Source: Rhodospirillales bacterium (GTDB lineage: Bacteria > Pseudomonadota > Alphaproteobacteria > Acetobacterales > Acetobacteraceae). From it: a stretch of DNA of 13,486 nucleotides. Under the pieces are notes generated by a model. That model had not been told where the DNA came from. It did not search any database and saw only the letters and a list, made by a program, of their open reading frames with translations. Of this stretch, positions 1 through 5,695 are shown in pieces. Position 1 is the stretch's first letter. Each line of letters starts with the position of its first letter. The translations under genes were made by a program, and so were the position numbers. The stretch is taken from assembly GCA_025352915.1 (NCBI GenBank), contig JANXSA010000052.1, positions 1 to 13,486 on the forward strand. The letters run 5' to 3'.

Positions 1-546
1 CTCGGTGTTGCCAGCGCCACGCGCAGCATCCTGGGTGACGACGCCACGCTGTCGATCGCGGCGGCGAGCGCCAACAAGCCGGAGGGCACCGGTGGCAGCA
101 CTGGCTTCAGCTTCACCGTCACCCGGGCCGGCGGCACGGCGATTGCCCATAGCATCGGCTGGTCGGTCGCCGGAGTTGCGGGATCCGGCACCGCACCGGC
201 GTCGGGCGCCGATTTCGCTGGCGGCGTCTTCCCCGCCGGCACGGTCAGCTTGGCCGCCGGCGAGGTCAGCCGTACGATCACGCTTGGCGTCGCGGCGGAG
301 ACGCTGGCCGAGGCCAACGAACGTTTTGCGATCACCCTGGTCGGCCCGTCGGCGGGCGCTTCGCTGGGCACGGCGCTGGCCCAGCGGATCATCCTGGACG
401 ACGACACCATCTATAGCACCGCGGCCGACGAGGACCTGGTGGGCTCGGCGGATGCGGATGTGTTCTATCTCGGCGACGGGGTGGCCGACCTCACCATCCT
501 GCTGGACGCGGTGGCGCCGGTCGATGCCAACTGGTTTGTGCTTTAG
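1..546 (+). CDS. Calx-beta/RTX-like surface or secreted protein, C-terminal 181 residues (5' end outside window)
   Basis: The frame is open from the first base to a TAG at 544-546. The fragment starts with the end of one repeat (LGVASATRSILGDDA) and continues with a full Calx-beta-like unit at about residues 16-131. It has the typical acidic PEG/ANE turns, a segment ERFAITLVGPSAGASLGTA, and the closing ILDDD. A second partial copy of that closing pattern suggests tandem Calx-beta repeats upstream. After it comes VGSADADVFYLGDG, which looks like a decayed RTX/hemolysin-type calcium-binding nonapeptide. The chain ends in a hydrophobic tail, WFVL. Calx-beta plus RTX-like C-termini are common in very large type I-secreted adhesins, so export by a type I system is my inference; no transporter is visible. 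The stop codon overlaps that of the convergent metallopeptidase gene, with no terminator between them. Confidence 0.85.
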   Translation, partial: LGVASATRSILGDDATLSIAAASANKPEGTGGSTGFSFTVTRAGGTAIAHSIGWSVAGVAGSGTAPASGADFAGGVFPAGTVSLAAGEVSRTITLGVAAETLAEANERFAITLVGPSAGASLGTALAQRIILDDDTIYSTAADEDLVGSADADVFYLGDGVADLTILLDAVAPVDANWFVL

Positions 547-2030
547 CGGGTGTAGAGCATCGGCTTCGGGGTGAAGCCAATATCGGGGTCGAGCGGAAAG
601 ACCGGCCGGGCACAGATCGTGTGGCCCAGCGTCGGCAGGTTTGCCGAGGTGGCGCCTGGAATGTCGATGTTGAAGTTCTTCTCCACCCACTGGTCGAACA
701 TGTGGTACTCGGTGTGTGGCGATTTCACCACGATGGCGTCGTAGTCCATCGGATTGATCCCCACCGAATAGTACATCGCCCGGTCGAACAGGCTGACGGT
801 ACGGCTCATCACCACCACGGTGGTGTTGTCGAAGGTGAGCACCGCCGTCGGACCGGCTTCGAGCGGCGAGCGCATCGTCTCCAGCAAGGCCGATCCGTCC
901 GACAGCAGTTTTACCCGTGCCGTGACCATCATCGGCGGGAACCGGGCGGGGTCGAGACTGCCGCCGAGTTGCACCTCGATGGTGGCACCGACACCCGCCG
1001 CGTGGGCGGCAAGGGCGGCTGGCTCGTCGACGATCTGCGCCAGCACCCGGCCGGGATAGCCCTGGTCGCGCACTGCCTTGATGATCAGGTTGGAATCGCC
1101 CGAGGCGCCGGAGGAGGTGGCATCGGCGGCGTCGGTGAACAGCACCGGGCCTTTCATCGTCCGCGCTTGCTGGATCGCGCGATCAAGGCTGATGAACTTG
1201 CCCTGCATGCGATGACGTTCGGGCCAGAACATTTCTGCCAGGCGCACCGCTTCCCGGCTGGCGGTTTCGGGATCGTTGTCGGTCATCACGATCGCCTGGC
1301 TGCATAGCTCCGGCACGTCGGTGAAGGGATTGCCGATCATGACACCGGCGGCCAGCGCCGTGCCGTCGCGCTCGATGCGTTGGGCCTCGCGGATCATGTC
1401 GCCGTAGCAGCCGCTCTTGGTGATCAGCTCGTCGCCGCGCACCAAAGCGGGGATCACGACACGGGCGATCGTCGGCTTCACCCCGCCGGCCAGCAGCTTC
1501 AGCAACAGCCGGGCCGCCCGCGCGCCGGTGTCGGCGAAATCGACATGGGGATAGGTGTGATAGATCGCCAGCCCGTCGACCTGTTTCAACATGCGGTCGG
1601 TCAGGATGCCGTGCAGATCGAGCGAGATGACGATGGGCGTCGCCGGTCCGGCGAGGCTGCGGATCTCTTTCAGCACCCAGCCCTCGGGATCCAGTTCGCC
1701 GTCGGCGCCCATCGCGCCATGCAGGGAGACGTAGATGCCGTCGATGTCCGTCATCGCCGCGGCGACGGCGTCGCGCAATTCAGCGGATAACCGCTTCCAG
1801 CCCTCGGCCGAGAGCAACCCGGCGCTGCCGGCGCGGGCGGAATAGACCGGCACCACCTGGATGCCGGCATCGGCCTCGAACACGTCCAGCGCGCCGCCGA
1901 TGCCGGTGTTGCGGCCGCGTTGGCCCAGCAGTTCGGCCCCGCGCTGGATTGCGAAATAGGAATAGTCCGAGGGCACCGGGTTGAAGGAGGAAATCTCCTG
2001 CATGCACTCGACGATCATGATGCGCTTCAT
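543..2030 (-). CDS. M81 family metallopeptidase (MlrC/microcystinase C-like)
   Basis: A 495-residue protein of the length usual for the M81/DUF1485 family, whose founder MlrC is a zinc peptidase that finishes degradation of microcystin-derived peptides. The N-terminus MKRIMIVECMQEISSFNP has the family pattern of a first beta strand followed by an E-x-x-S/T-F stretch. Family motifs follow: VSLHGAM (101-107), SLDLHG (137-141, with D138 and H140 as probable metal ligands), YHTYPHVDF (157-165) and the Gly/Asp-rich DAADATSSGASGDSN in the second half. I chose the ATG at 2028-2030 because GAGGAAAA lies just upstream on the minus strand. The frame stays open further upstream, but that extension is Pro/Arg-rich shadow of the enolase gene. 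The gene diverges from that gene across 81 bp. The true substrate is unknown; most M81 proteins probably act on small peptides or amides rather than on microcystin. Confidence 0.93.
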   Translation of the reverse strand: MKRIMIVECMQEISSFNPVPSDYSYFAIQRGAELLGQRGRNTGIGGALDVFEADAGIQVVPVYSARAGSAGLLSAEGWKRLSAELRDAVAAAMTDIDGIYVSLHGAMGADGELDPEGWVLKEIRSLAGPATPIVISLDLHGILTDRMLKQVDGLAIYHTYPHVDFADTGARAARLLLKLLAGGVKPTIARVVIPALVRGDELITKSGCYGDMIREAQRIERDGTALAAGVMIGNPFTDVPELCSQAIVMTDNDPETASREAVRLAEMFWPERHRMQGKFISLDRAIQQARTMKGPVLFTDAADATSSGASGDSNLIIKAVRDQGYPGRVLAQIVDEPAALAAHAAGVGATIEVQLGGSLDPARFPPMMVTARVKLLSDGSALLETMRSPLEAGPTAVLTFDNTTVVVMSRTVSLFDRAMYYSVGINPMDYDAIVVKSPHTEYHMFDQWVEKNFNIDIPGATSANLPTLGHTICARPVFPLDPDIGFTPKPMLYTR

Positions 2031-2050
2031 GGCGTTTTCCTCGCTTCTTT

Positions 2051-2083
2051 GACGCAGTCTGGCCCCGGGGCATGGGCTGCGTC
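2051..2083. promoter_or_regulatory. Nested dyad in the shared M81/enolase divergent promoter region
   Basis: Exact 7-bp arms GACGCAG (2051-2057) and CTGCGTC (2077-2083) flank an inner 10-bp palindrome GCCCCGGGGC (2062-2071). The centre lies about midway between the two divergent start codons (2030 and 2112). This geometry suits an operator controlling both genes, but no regulator gene is in the window and I see no well-spaced -35/-10 pair here. It is a candidate only. Confidence 0.35.
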
Positions 2084-2111
2084 TAGGCTGCGGGCCACAG
2101 GAGGAACCGTC

Positions 2112-3281
2112 ATGCCGCACGCCACGTTGCCGCCGATCCGTATCACCGACATCGCTGTTGCCCCGCTGTTCGGCGAAAGTCCGAAGGGCGGCTGGTCGGC
2201 CGAGATCCGGCCGGAGGATTCGATCCATGCGCTGATCGCCGTGCACACCGATGCCGGGATCATCGGGTATGGCAGCGTGTTCACCGACGGAAGGCTGGTG
2301 CAGGCGGGCGTGCAGGTGCTGGAGCCGTTGTGGCGGGGCGAGAGCGCGTTGGAGCCGGAGCGGGTTTCGGAGAAGCTGCACCAGAATACGTTCTGGATGG
2401 GGCGGGGCGGGAGTCTTACCCATTGCATCAGTGGCATTGACATCGCGTTGTGGGACATCCTCGGCAAGGCGACCGGGATGCCGGTGGGGCGGTTGCTTGG
2501 CGGCACTTATGCCAGGCGGGCGTTGCCGTATTGCTCGCTGCTGATGGAAGAGCCGGGACTGATGGGCGAGGTGGTGGCGCAGTATCGGGCCCAGGGTTTC
2601 CGGGCGTTCAAGATCGGCTGGGGGCCGTTTGGGCGGCGGGACAGTGCGGCGATGGACGAGGCGATTGTGCGGGCGGCGCGGGAGGCGGCGGGGCCAGCGA
2701 ACAAGCTGTTCGTTGATCCCGGGGCGAGTGATGCCAACTGGCCGAACGGGTTGAAGTGGGCGATGCGTACCGCGGAGATGCTTGGGGATTACGATGTCGG
2801 CTGGTTCGAGGAGGCGTTGCGGCCGGATGCGATTGACGATTTCTGCCATCTGCGGCGGGTCAGTCCGGTGCCGATCGCCGGCGGCGAGGTGTTGACCCGG
2901 CGTCAATCGTTTCTGCCGTGGTTGAGCCGGGGGGCGTTCGATATCGTCCAGCCGGATGTGACCAAGTGCGGGGGGATCAGCGAGCAGCGGCGGATTGCCT
3001 GGATGGCGGATGATTTCGGGGTTCGCTACGTGGGGCACGGGTGGAACACGGCATTGGGACTGGCGGCGGATCTGCAACTGGCTTCGGCGTTGCCGAATGT
3101 GGACCTGGTCGAGTTCATTGGTGGTTCGCCGTATGTGGATGGGATTCTGGAGGAGCCTTTCGTGTTGGATGAAGATGGGTATCTGCCGATCCCGGATGTG
3201 CCGGGGTTGGGGGTGCGGTTGTCACGGGAGAAATTGAAGCGTTTTACACCCGACCCCGGCGTGTTGTTCGCGCCCCGATAA
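2112..3281 (+). CDS. Mandelate racemase/muconate lactonizing enzyme family protein (enolase superfamily)
   Basis: A 389-residue enolase-superfamily enzyme; such enzymes abstract a proton alpha to a carboxylate, and most relatives are acid-sugar dehydratases or racemases. The N-terminal capping domain spans about residues 8-130 and the barrel about 135-370. Visible active-site elements are the strand AFKIGWGPFG with K167, three Mg ligands at D202 (FVDPGASDANW), E233 (GWFEEAL) and E259 (PIAGGE), and a mandelate racemase-type dyad of D282 (QPDVTKCGG) and H309 (VGHGWNT). The usual K-x-K motif reads K-I-G, so the second lysine is missing. The start ATG has AGGAGG at 2099-2104, 7 nt upstream. The TAA at 3279-3281 abuts the stop of the convergent crotonase gene. 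Codon use shifts to G-ending codons from about 2290 onward. A sugar-acid dehydratase is the likeliest role; the substrate cannot be read from sequence. Confidence 0.93.
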   Translation: MPHATLPPIRITDIAVAPLFGESPKGGWSAEIRPEDSIHALIAVHTDAGIIGYGSVFTDGRLVQAGVQVLEPLWRGESALEPERVSEKLHQNTFWMGRGGSLTHCISGIDIALWDILGKATGMPVGRLLGGTYARRALPYCSLLMEEPGLMGEVVAQYRAQGFRAFKIGWGPFGRRDSAAMDEAIVRAAREAAGPANKLFVDPGASDANWPNGLKWAMRTAEMLGDYDVGWFEEALRPDAIDDFCHLRRVSPVPIAGGEVLTRRQSFLPWLSRGAFDIVQPDVTKCGGISEQRRIAWMADDFGVRYVGHGWNTALGLAADLQLASALPNVDLVEFIGGSPYVDGILEEPFVLDEDGYLPIPDVPGLGVRLSREKLKRFTPDPGVLFAPR

Positions 3282-4076
3282 TCAGCGGCCGGTGAAGACG
3301 GGTTTGCGTTTTTCGAGGAAGGCTTTGCGGGCTTCCTTGGAGTCTTCGCTGGCGAAGGCCAGGCGGATGTTGGCGACTTCGTAGCGCAGCTGGGCTTGCA
3401 TGTCGGTGCTGGCCATCGAGGCGACCATGGTGCGCTTGAGTAGGCGGGTGGTGATGGGGGACCAGGCGCAGAGGGATTGGCAGTATTCCTGAAGCCTGGC
3501 GGCGAGCTTGTCGTCGTCCACCGTTTCGCCGGCGAGGCCGAGGCTGACGGCGTCATCGCCCATGGCGGTGCGGTTTTCCAGCATGAAGCGCATGGCTTTC
3601 TCGTAGCCCATGGCTTGCGGCAGGGTGATCGACAGGCCGGCATCGGGGGAGGCGCCGATGCGGGTGTATCCGGCCATCAGGCGGGCACCGCGGGCGAGGA
3701 TGCGGACGTCGGCGGCCATGGCGAGGCCGAGGCCGGCACCGACGGCGGCACCGTTGACGCCGGCGACCACCGGCTTGTCGCAGCGCTGGCGGGCGGCGAG
3801 GAGGAAGTTGCCGACCCAGCCGATGTCGTCGAGCTGGGCGGTCATGGGCGAGTGTGGCGAGTGCGGCGCGGCGCCGGAGAGGTCGAGGCCGGCGCAGAAG
3901 GTGTCGCCGTTGCCGGTGAGCGCCACGACCCAGACGTTGTCGTCCTTTGCGGCTTCGTCGATGGCGGCGATGATGGCCCAGGCGAGGTGCTGGCTGAGGG
4001 CGTTTTTCTTTTCAGGGCGGTTCAGCGTGATGGTGCGGACGTGCCCGGTATCGGCGATGGTGACGATGCCGGTCAT
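3282..4076 (-). CDS. Enoyl-CoA hydratase/isomerase family protein, PaaG-like
   Basis: A 264-residue crotonase-fold protein of standard length that acts on acyl-CoA thioesters. The oxyanion-hole segments are DTFCAGLDLSG (58-68) and VNGAAVGAGLGLAMAAD (107-123). The first catalytic glutamate of true hydratases (the GGGCEL-type segment) is not seen; the position is GAGLGL. The second site reads YTRIGASPDAG with D145, the pattern of PaaG-type 1,2-epoxyphenylacetyl-CoA or delta3-delta2 isomerases. An isomerase is therefore more likely than a hydratase. The ATG at 4074-4076 is preceded on the minus strand by AGGGGAGA at suitable distance. The gene is single, converges on the enolase gene with no intergenic base, and has an inverted repeat 80-95 bp upstream that could be its operator. 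The CoA-transferase at 5696 may belong to the same catabolism, but the two are not in an operon. Confidence 0.92.
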   Translation of the reverse strand: MTGIVTIADTGHVRTITLNRPEKKNALSQHLAWAIIAAIDEAAKDDNVWVVALTGNGDTFCAGLDLSGAAPHSPHSPMTAQLDDIGWVGNFLLAARQRCDKPVVAGVNGAAVGAGLGLAMAADVRILARGARLMAGYTRIGASPDAGLSITLPQAMGYEKAMRFMLENRTAMGDDAVSLGLAGETVDDDKLAARLQEYCQSLCAWSPITTRLLKRTMVASMASTDMQAQLRYEVANIRLAFASEDSKEARKAFLEKRKPVFTGR

Positions 4077-4617
4077 GCTGGAGTCTCCCCTGGTGCGTTG
4101 GCGGCATGATGGCGCGGGTGGTGGGGTTTGTCGCCCTCTGCGCGGCAGGTATATTGTTTCGATAGCGTAACATTTTTGGCGCGGCTATGCTCCGCCTTGG
4201 AGGGGTGATTTTCGACATCGGTGGCGTGGCGGGCGCGGGGCTGACGCGACGGGCGGGCGCGGGGCGGGGGTGATATGGCGCACGAAGTGCGGGCGGATGC
4301 TGGCCCTGGCGCGAGTCCTGGTGCGGAGGGTGGGTCGGCCTGCTGTGACGGGTGCGGGGCGACGCGGTGCGGGGCGCGGTTGCGGTGCGGGACGGCTGGG
4401 GTGCGGGGTTGTGACGTTTTGTGGGGGCGGGTTGGGGGAGTTGGCCGGCTTGCCATAAGGTGAGGAGGGCTTCGAGCCGGGTGAAGATGCGCAGGAGCCA
4501 AGTCTGGATGAGGGCGCGCAGGGCTGCTCGCGGTCCCCAGGCGGGACCGTTGCTGCTCAGATCGGCGGCGATGCCGGCGATCTGGTGGGCCAGGTGGCTG
4601 GGTTGGCGTTGATCCAT
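4012..4617 (-). CDS. Probable small hypothetical protein with Pro/Arg-rich tail, leaderless start
   Basis: The frame encodes 201 residues. The first ~65 look like real protein: MDQRQPSHLAHQIAGIAADL, then a stretch with WGPRAAL, a Leu/Trp-rich helix (TWLLRIFTRLEALLTLW) and QAGQLPQPAP. The remainder is Pro/Arg/His/Ala-rich and may be disordered. I recall similar MDQ-starting proteins from other Acetobacteraceae, without a known function; this is memory only. The start is supported by a strong promoter whose transcript would begin at or next to the ATG at 4615-4617; an in-frame ATG at 4626 lies inside the -10 box and is unlikely. The stop (TGA, 4012-4014) lies 65 bp inside the crotonase gene, so the tail overlaps that gene's start and probable promoter. 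The true C-terminus may therefore be shorter or frame-shifted. No function can be assigned. Confidence 0.5.
   Translation of the reverse strand: MDQRQPSHLAHQIAGIAADLSSNGPAWGPRAALRALIQTWLLRIFTRLEALLTLWQAGQLPQPAPTKRHNPAPQPSRTATAPRTASPRTRHSRPTHPPHQDSRQGQHPPALRAPYHPRPAPARRVSPAPATPPMSKITPPRRSIAAPKMLRYRNNIPAAQRATNPTTRAIMPPTHQGRLQHDRHRHHRRYRARPHHHAEPP
4156..4171. promoter_or_regulatory. Inverted repeat, candidate operator upstream of the crotonase gene
   Basis: Plus strand GTTTCG-ATAG-CGTAAC is an imperfect dyad (5 of 6 arm positions match), read on the minus strand as GTTACG-CTAT-CGAAAC. It lies 80-95 bp upstream of the crotonase ATG and is followed on the minus strand by an A/T-rich CAATATACC that could serve as a -10 region. 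Sixteen-base dyads of this shape are typical of TetR-family operators, which often control acyl-CoA genes. The assignment to a regulator family is inference. Confidence 0.4.
4352..4408. repeat. Degenerate GTGCGGGG tandem repeats
   Basis: GTGCGGGG begins at 4352, 4367 and 4401, and GTGCGGG begins at 4385, with 15-18 bp between copies, inside a very G-rich stretch (about 4230-4440). On the minus strand it encodes part of the Pro/Arg-rich tail of the small hypothetical protein. It is either low-complexity coding sequence or a slippage-expanded repeat. Confidence 0.4.
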
Positions 4618-4624
4618 TAGAGAC

Positions 4625-4653
4625 ATTATACCCAGATTCGCTGATCGTCGCAA
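4625..4653 (-). promoter_or_regulatory. Sigma70-type promoter TTGCGA-17-TATAAT driving a leaderless transcript
   Basis: On the minus strand the -35 box is TTGCGA (4653-4648), the spacer is exactly 17 bp (4647-4631), and the -10 box is a perfect TATAAT (4630-4625). Initiation 6-7 bases downstream falls at 4618-4617, which is the first base of, or next to, the ATG of the small hypothetical protein. The mRNA would therefore have no 5' leader and no Shine-Dalgarno. This is the clearest promoter in the window. Confidence 0.7.
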
Positions 4654-4742
4654 GGATGTTTTTCTGTTTTCGGCGATTTTTCTCTGGGTGGTCGTTGCGT
4701 GTTGGACGGTTGGGGCGGCAGAAGGCAAGCAAAAAGTAGGTT

Positions 4743-4810
4743 GCCACAGAGACACAGAGGCGGGGAGAAGCAAGGTCAGGGAGAAGCAAGGCCAGGGCGA
4801 AGGCAAAGGT
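4743..4810. repeat. Intergenic repeat module: CCACAGAGACACAGAGG plus three 16-bp tandem units
   Basis: GCCACAGAGACACAGAGG (4743-4760) is followed by tandem 16-bp units at 4763-4778 and 4779-4794, which differ at one base, and by a diverged third unit at 4795-4810 (GGGCGAAGGCAAAGGT). The module leads directly into the 32-bp inverted repeat at 4815. The interval from the small-gene promoter (4653) to the HD gene stop (4854) shows no coding signal. I remember the CACAGAGACACAGAGG string as a common intergenic motif in unrelated bacteria; that is not checked here. Confidence 0.6.
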
Positions 4811-4814
4811 CGTG

Positions 4815-4846
4815 AAAGTTTTTTGGTTCTTTTTTTCAAAAAAGAA
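4815..4846 (+). repeat. 32-bp inverted repeat, left copy
   Basis: An A/T-rich 32-mer whose exact reverse complement occurs at 5534-5565. Together they bracket the HD-domain gene. The element contains an internal palindrome GTTCTTTTTT/AAAAAAGAAC (4827-4848), so it could fold into an all-A/T hairpin just downstream of the HD gene stop (4854). Because the stem lacks G/C pairs it is a poor classical terminator. Confidence 0.85.
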
Positions 4847-4853
4847 CGCCTTC

Positions 4854-5477
4854 CTAGCTTCCTGCCAATACCCTGGCGAAATTTGCGCGGGCCTGGGCGT
4901 CGAAGGCTTGGTGCAGCACGGGGGTTCGGAACAGGCGGGGGGTGGCGGCGATGCTGCGGAGGAAGGCGGTGCGGCCGGTGGTCCAGGCGGCGTCGGAGAG
5001 GTGGGCGTATTCGCGCCGGAGGGCTTCGGTGTTGGCGTTGAAGATGGCGGGGGGTTCGGCCAGGGGGGTGAGGTCGAGGTCGAGCATCCACGCGCGGGCG
5101 GCCCAGGCGGGTTCGGTCATGCCGGGGTCGGGGATGGCGGCGAGGTGGTTGGCGGTGGCCAGGATGGTGCCGGTGACCCAGGCGATGGCGTCGGGCGGCA
5201 GGGCGGGGTTGGCGGATTGCCAGAGGGCGGCGGAGGCGGCTTCGTTGTCGCGGCTGGCGGGGTTGTAGATGGCGTCGTGATAGGCGATGGCGCAGGCGAG
5301 CCAGGTGTTCCAGGGTTCTTCCTGGACCGGCAGGCCGGCGCCGTATTGGCGGTGGCGCTGCCAGAGCAGGGTGATGTGGGCGGTGCCGTGATAATGGCGG
5401 GTGGGTTCGGCGAGGCGGGTAAGCAGGTCGTGTTTTGCGGCGTCGGCGACCGGAACAAGGGCGAGCAGCGCATTCAT
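4854..5477 (-). CDS. HD-domain metal-dependent phosphohydrolase-like protein (COG4339 type)
   Basis: A 207-residue protein resembling the COG4339 group of predicted metal-dependent HD-superfamily hydrolases. The signatures are RHYHGTAHI (27-35), which supplies the first histidines, and AIAYHDAIYNPASRDNEAASA (about 63-83), carrying the HD pair and the following D-N-E-x-x-S/A helix typical of this family. Substrates of the group are unknown; relatives of the HD fold hydrolyse nucleotides or phosphate esters. The protein is cytoplasmic, with no signal peptide. The ATG at 5475-5477 has AAGG about 9 nt upstream. The gene stands alone, close between A/T-rich repeats on both sides, including the exact 32-bp inverted pair. 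Codons are strongly C-ending, in line with the G excess of the plus strand here. Confidence 0.85.
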   Translation of the reverse strand: MNALLALVPVADAAKHDLLTRLAEPTRHYHGTAHITLLWQRHRQYGAGLPVQEEPWNTWLACAIAYHDAIYNPASRDNEAASAALWQSANPALPPDAIAWVTGTILATANHLAAIPDPGMTEPAWAARAWMLDLDLTPLAEPPAIFNANTEALRREYAHLSDAAWTTGRTAFLRSIAATPRLFRTPVLHQAFDAQARANFARVLAGS

Positions 5478-5490
5478 CGATCGATACCTT

Positions 5491-5573
5491 ATGGGTAAAA
5501 GTTTTTGCTGTTTTTTTCAGAAAGAAGTTTTTATTCTTTTTTGAAAAAAAGAACCAAAAAACTTTTATCCATT
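5491..5573. repeat. Composite A/T-rich hairpin made of two head-to-head repeat copies
   Basis: A degenerate direct copy of the 32-bp element (5498-5526) is followed after 7 bases (5527-5533) by the exact inverted copy (5534-5565). The outer arms ATGGGTAAAAGTTTTT (5491-5506) and its near-complement (5558-5573) match at 15 of 16 positions, so the 83-bp unit could form one long hairpin. It lies between the divergent HD and CoA-transferase genes, with about 120 bp between it and the CoA-transferase start. Confidence 0.8.
5534..5565 (-). repeat. 32-bp inverted repeat, right copy
   Basis: Exact reverse complement of 4815-4846, with 687 bp between the two copies. Identity ends sharply at both edges. 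The opposite orientation around a single gene would permit inversion of that gene by recombination, or may simply reflect two insertions of a dispersed element. Confidence 0.85.
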
Positions 5574-5695
5574 GGCCGAGTGGTGGGCGGGGTGGATTGA
5601 CCTTGCGCCGGATGTGGTGCCGTTGGTGGAGGCTGCGCCGTTTCGCCTGGCGCGGTTTGGGCCGTTAAGATTGGGTTTTTCGGGGAGACGCTGTG

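Noticed and set aside
1920..2111. N-terminal extension of the enolase gene upstream of 2112
   Set aside because: The extra residues overlap the divergent M81 gene and precede an excellent AGGAGG site; the family N-terminus matches the start at 2112.
2031..3077. N-terminal extension of the M81 gene by about 350 residues
   Set aside because: The extension is Pro/Arg/His-rich shadow of the enolase gene. The family N-terminus and a ribosome binding site both point to the ATG at 2030.
4230..4460. Plus-strand open frames of about 60 codons in the G-rich stretch
   Set aside because: Gly/Arg/Cys-only composition from GTGCGGGG repeats and no ribosome binding site; the minus-strand small gene explains the region better.
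4815..4848. Intrinsic terminator for the HD gene
   Set aside because: The stem is almost all A/T pairs and there is no G/C-rich stem followed by a U-tract, so I list it only as a repeat.
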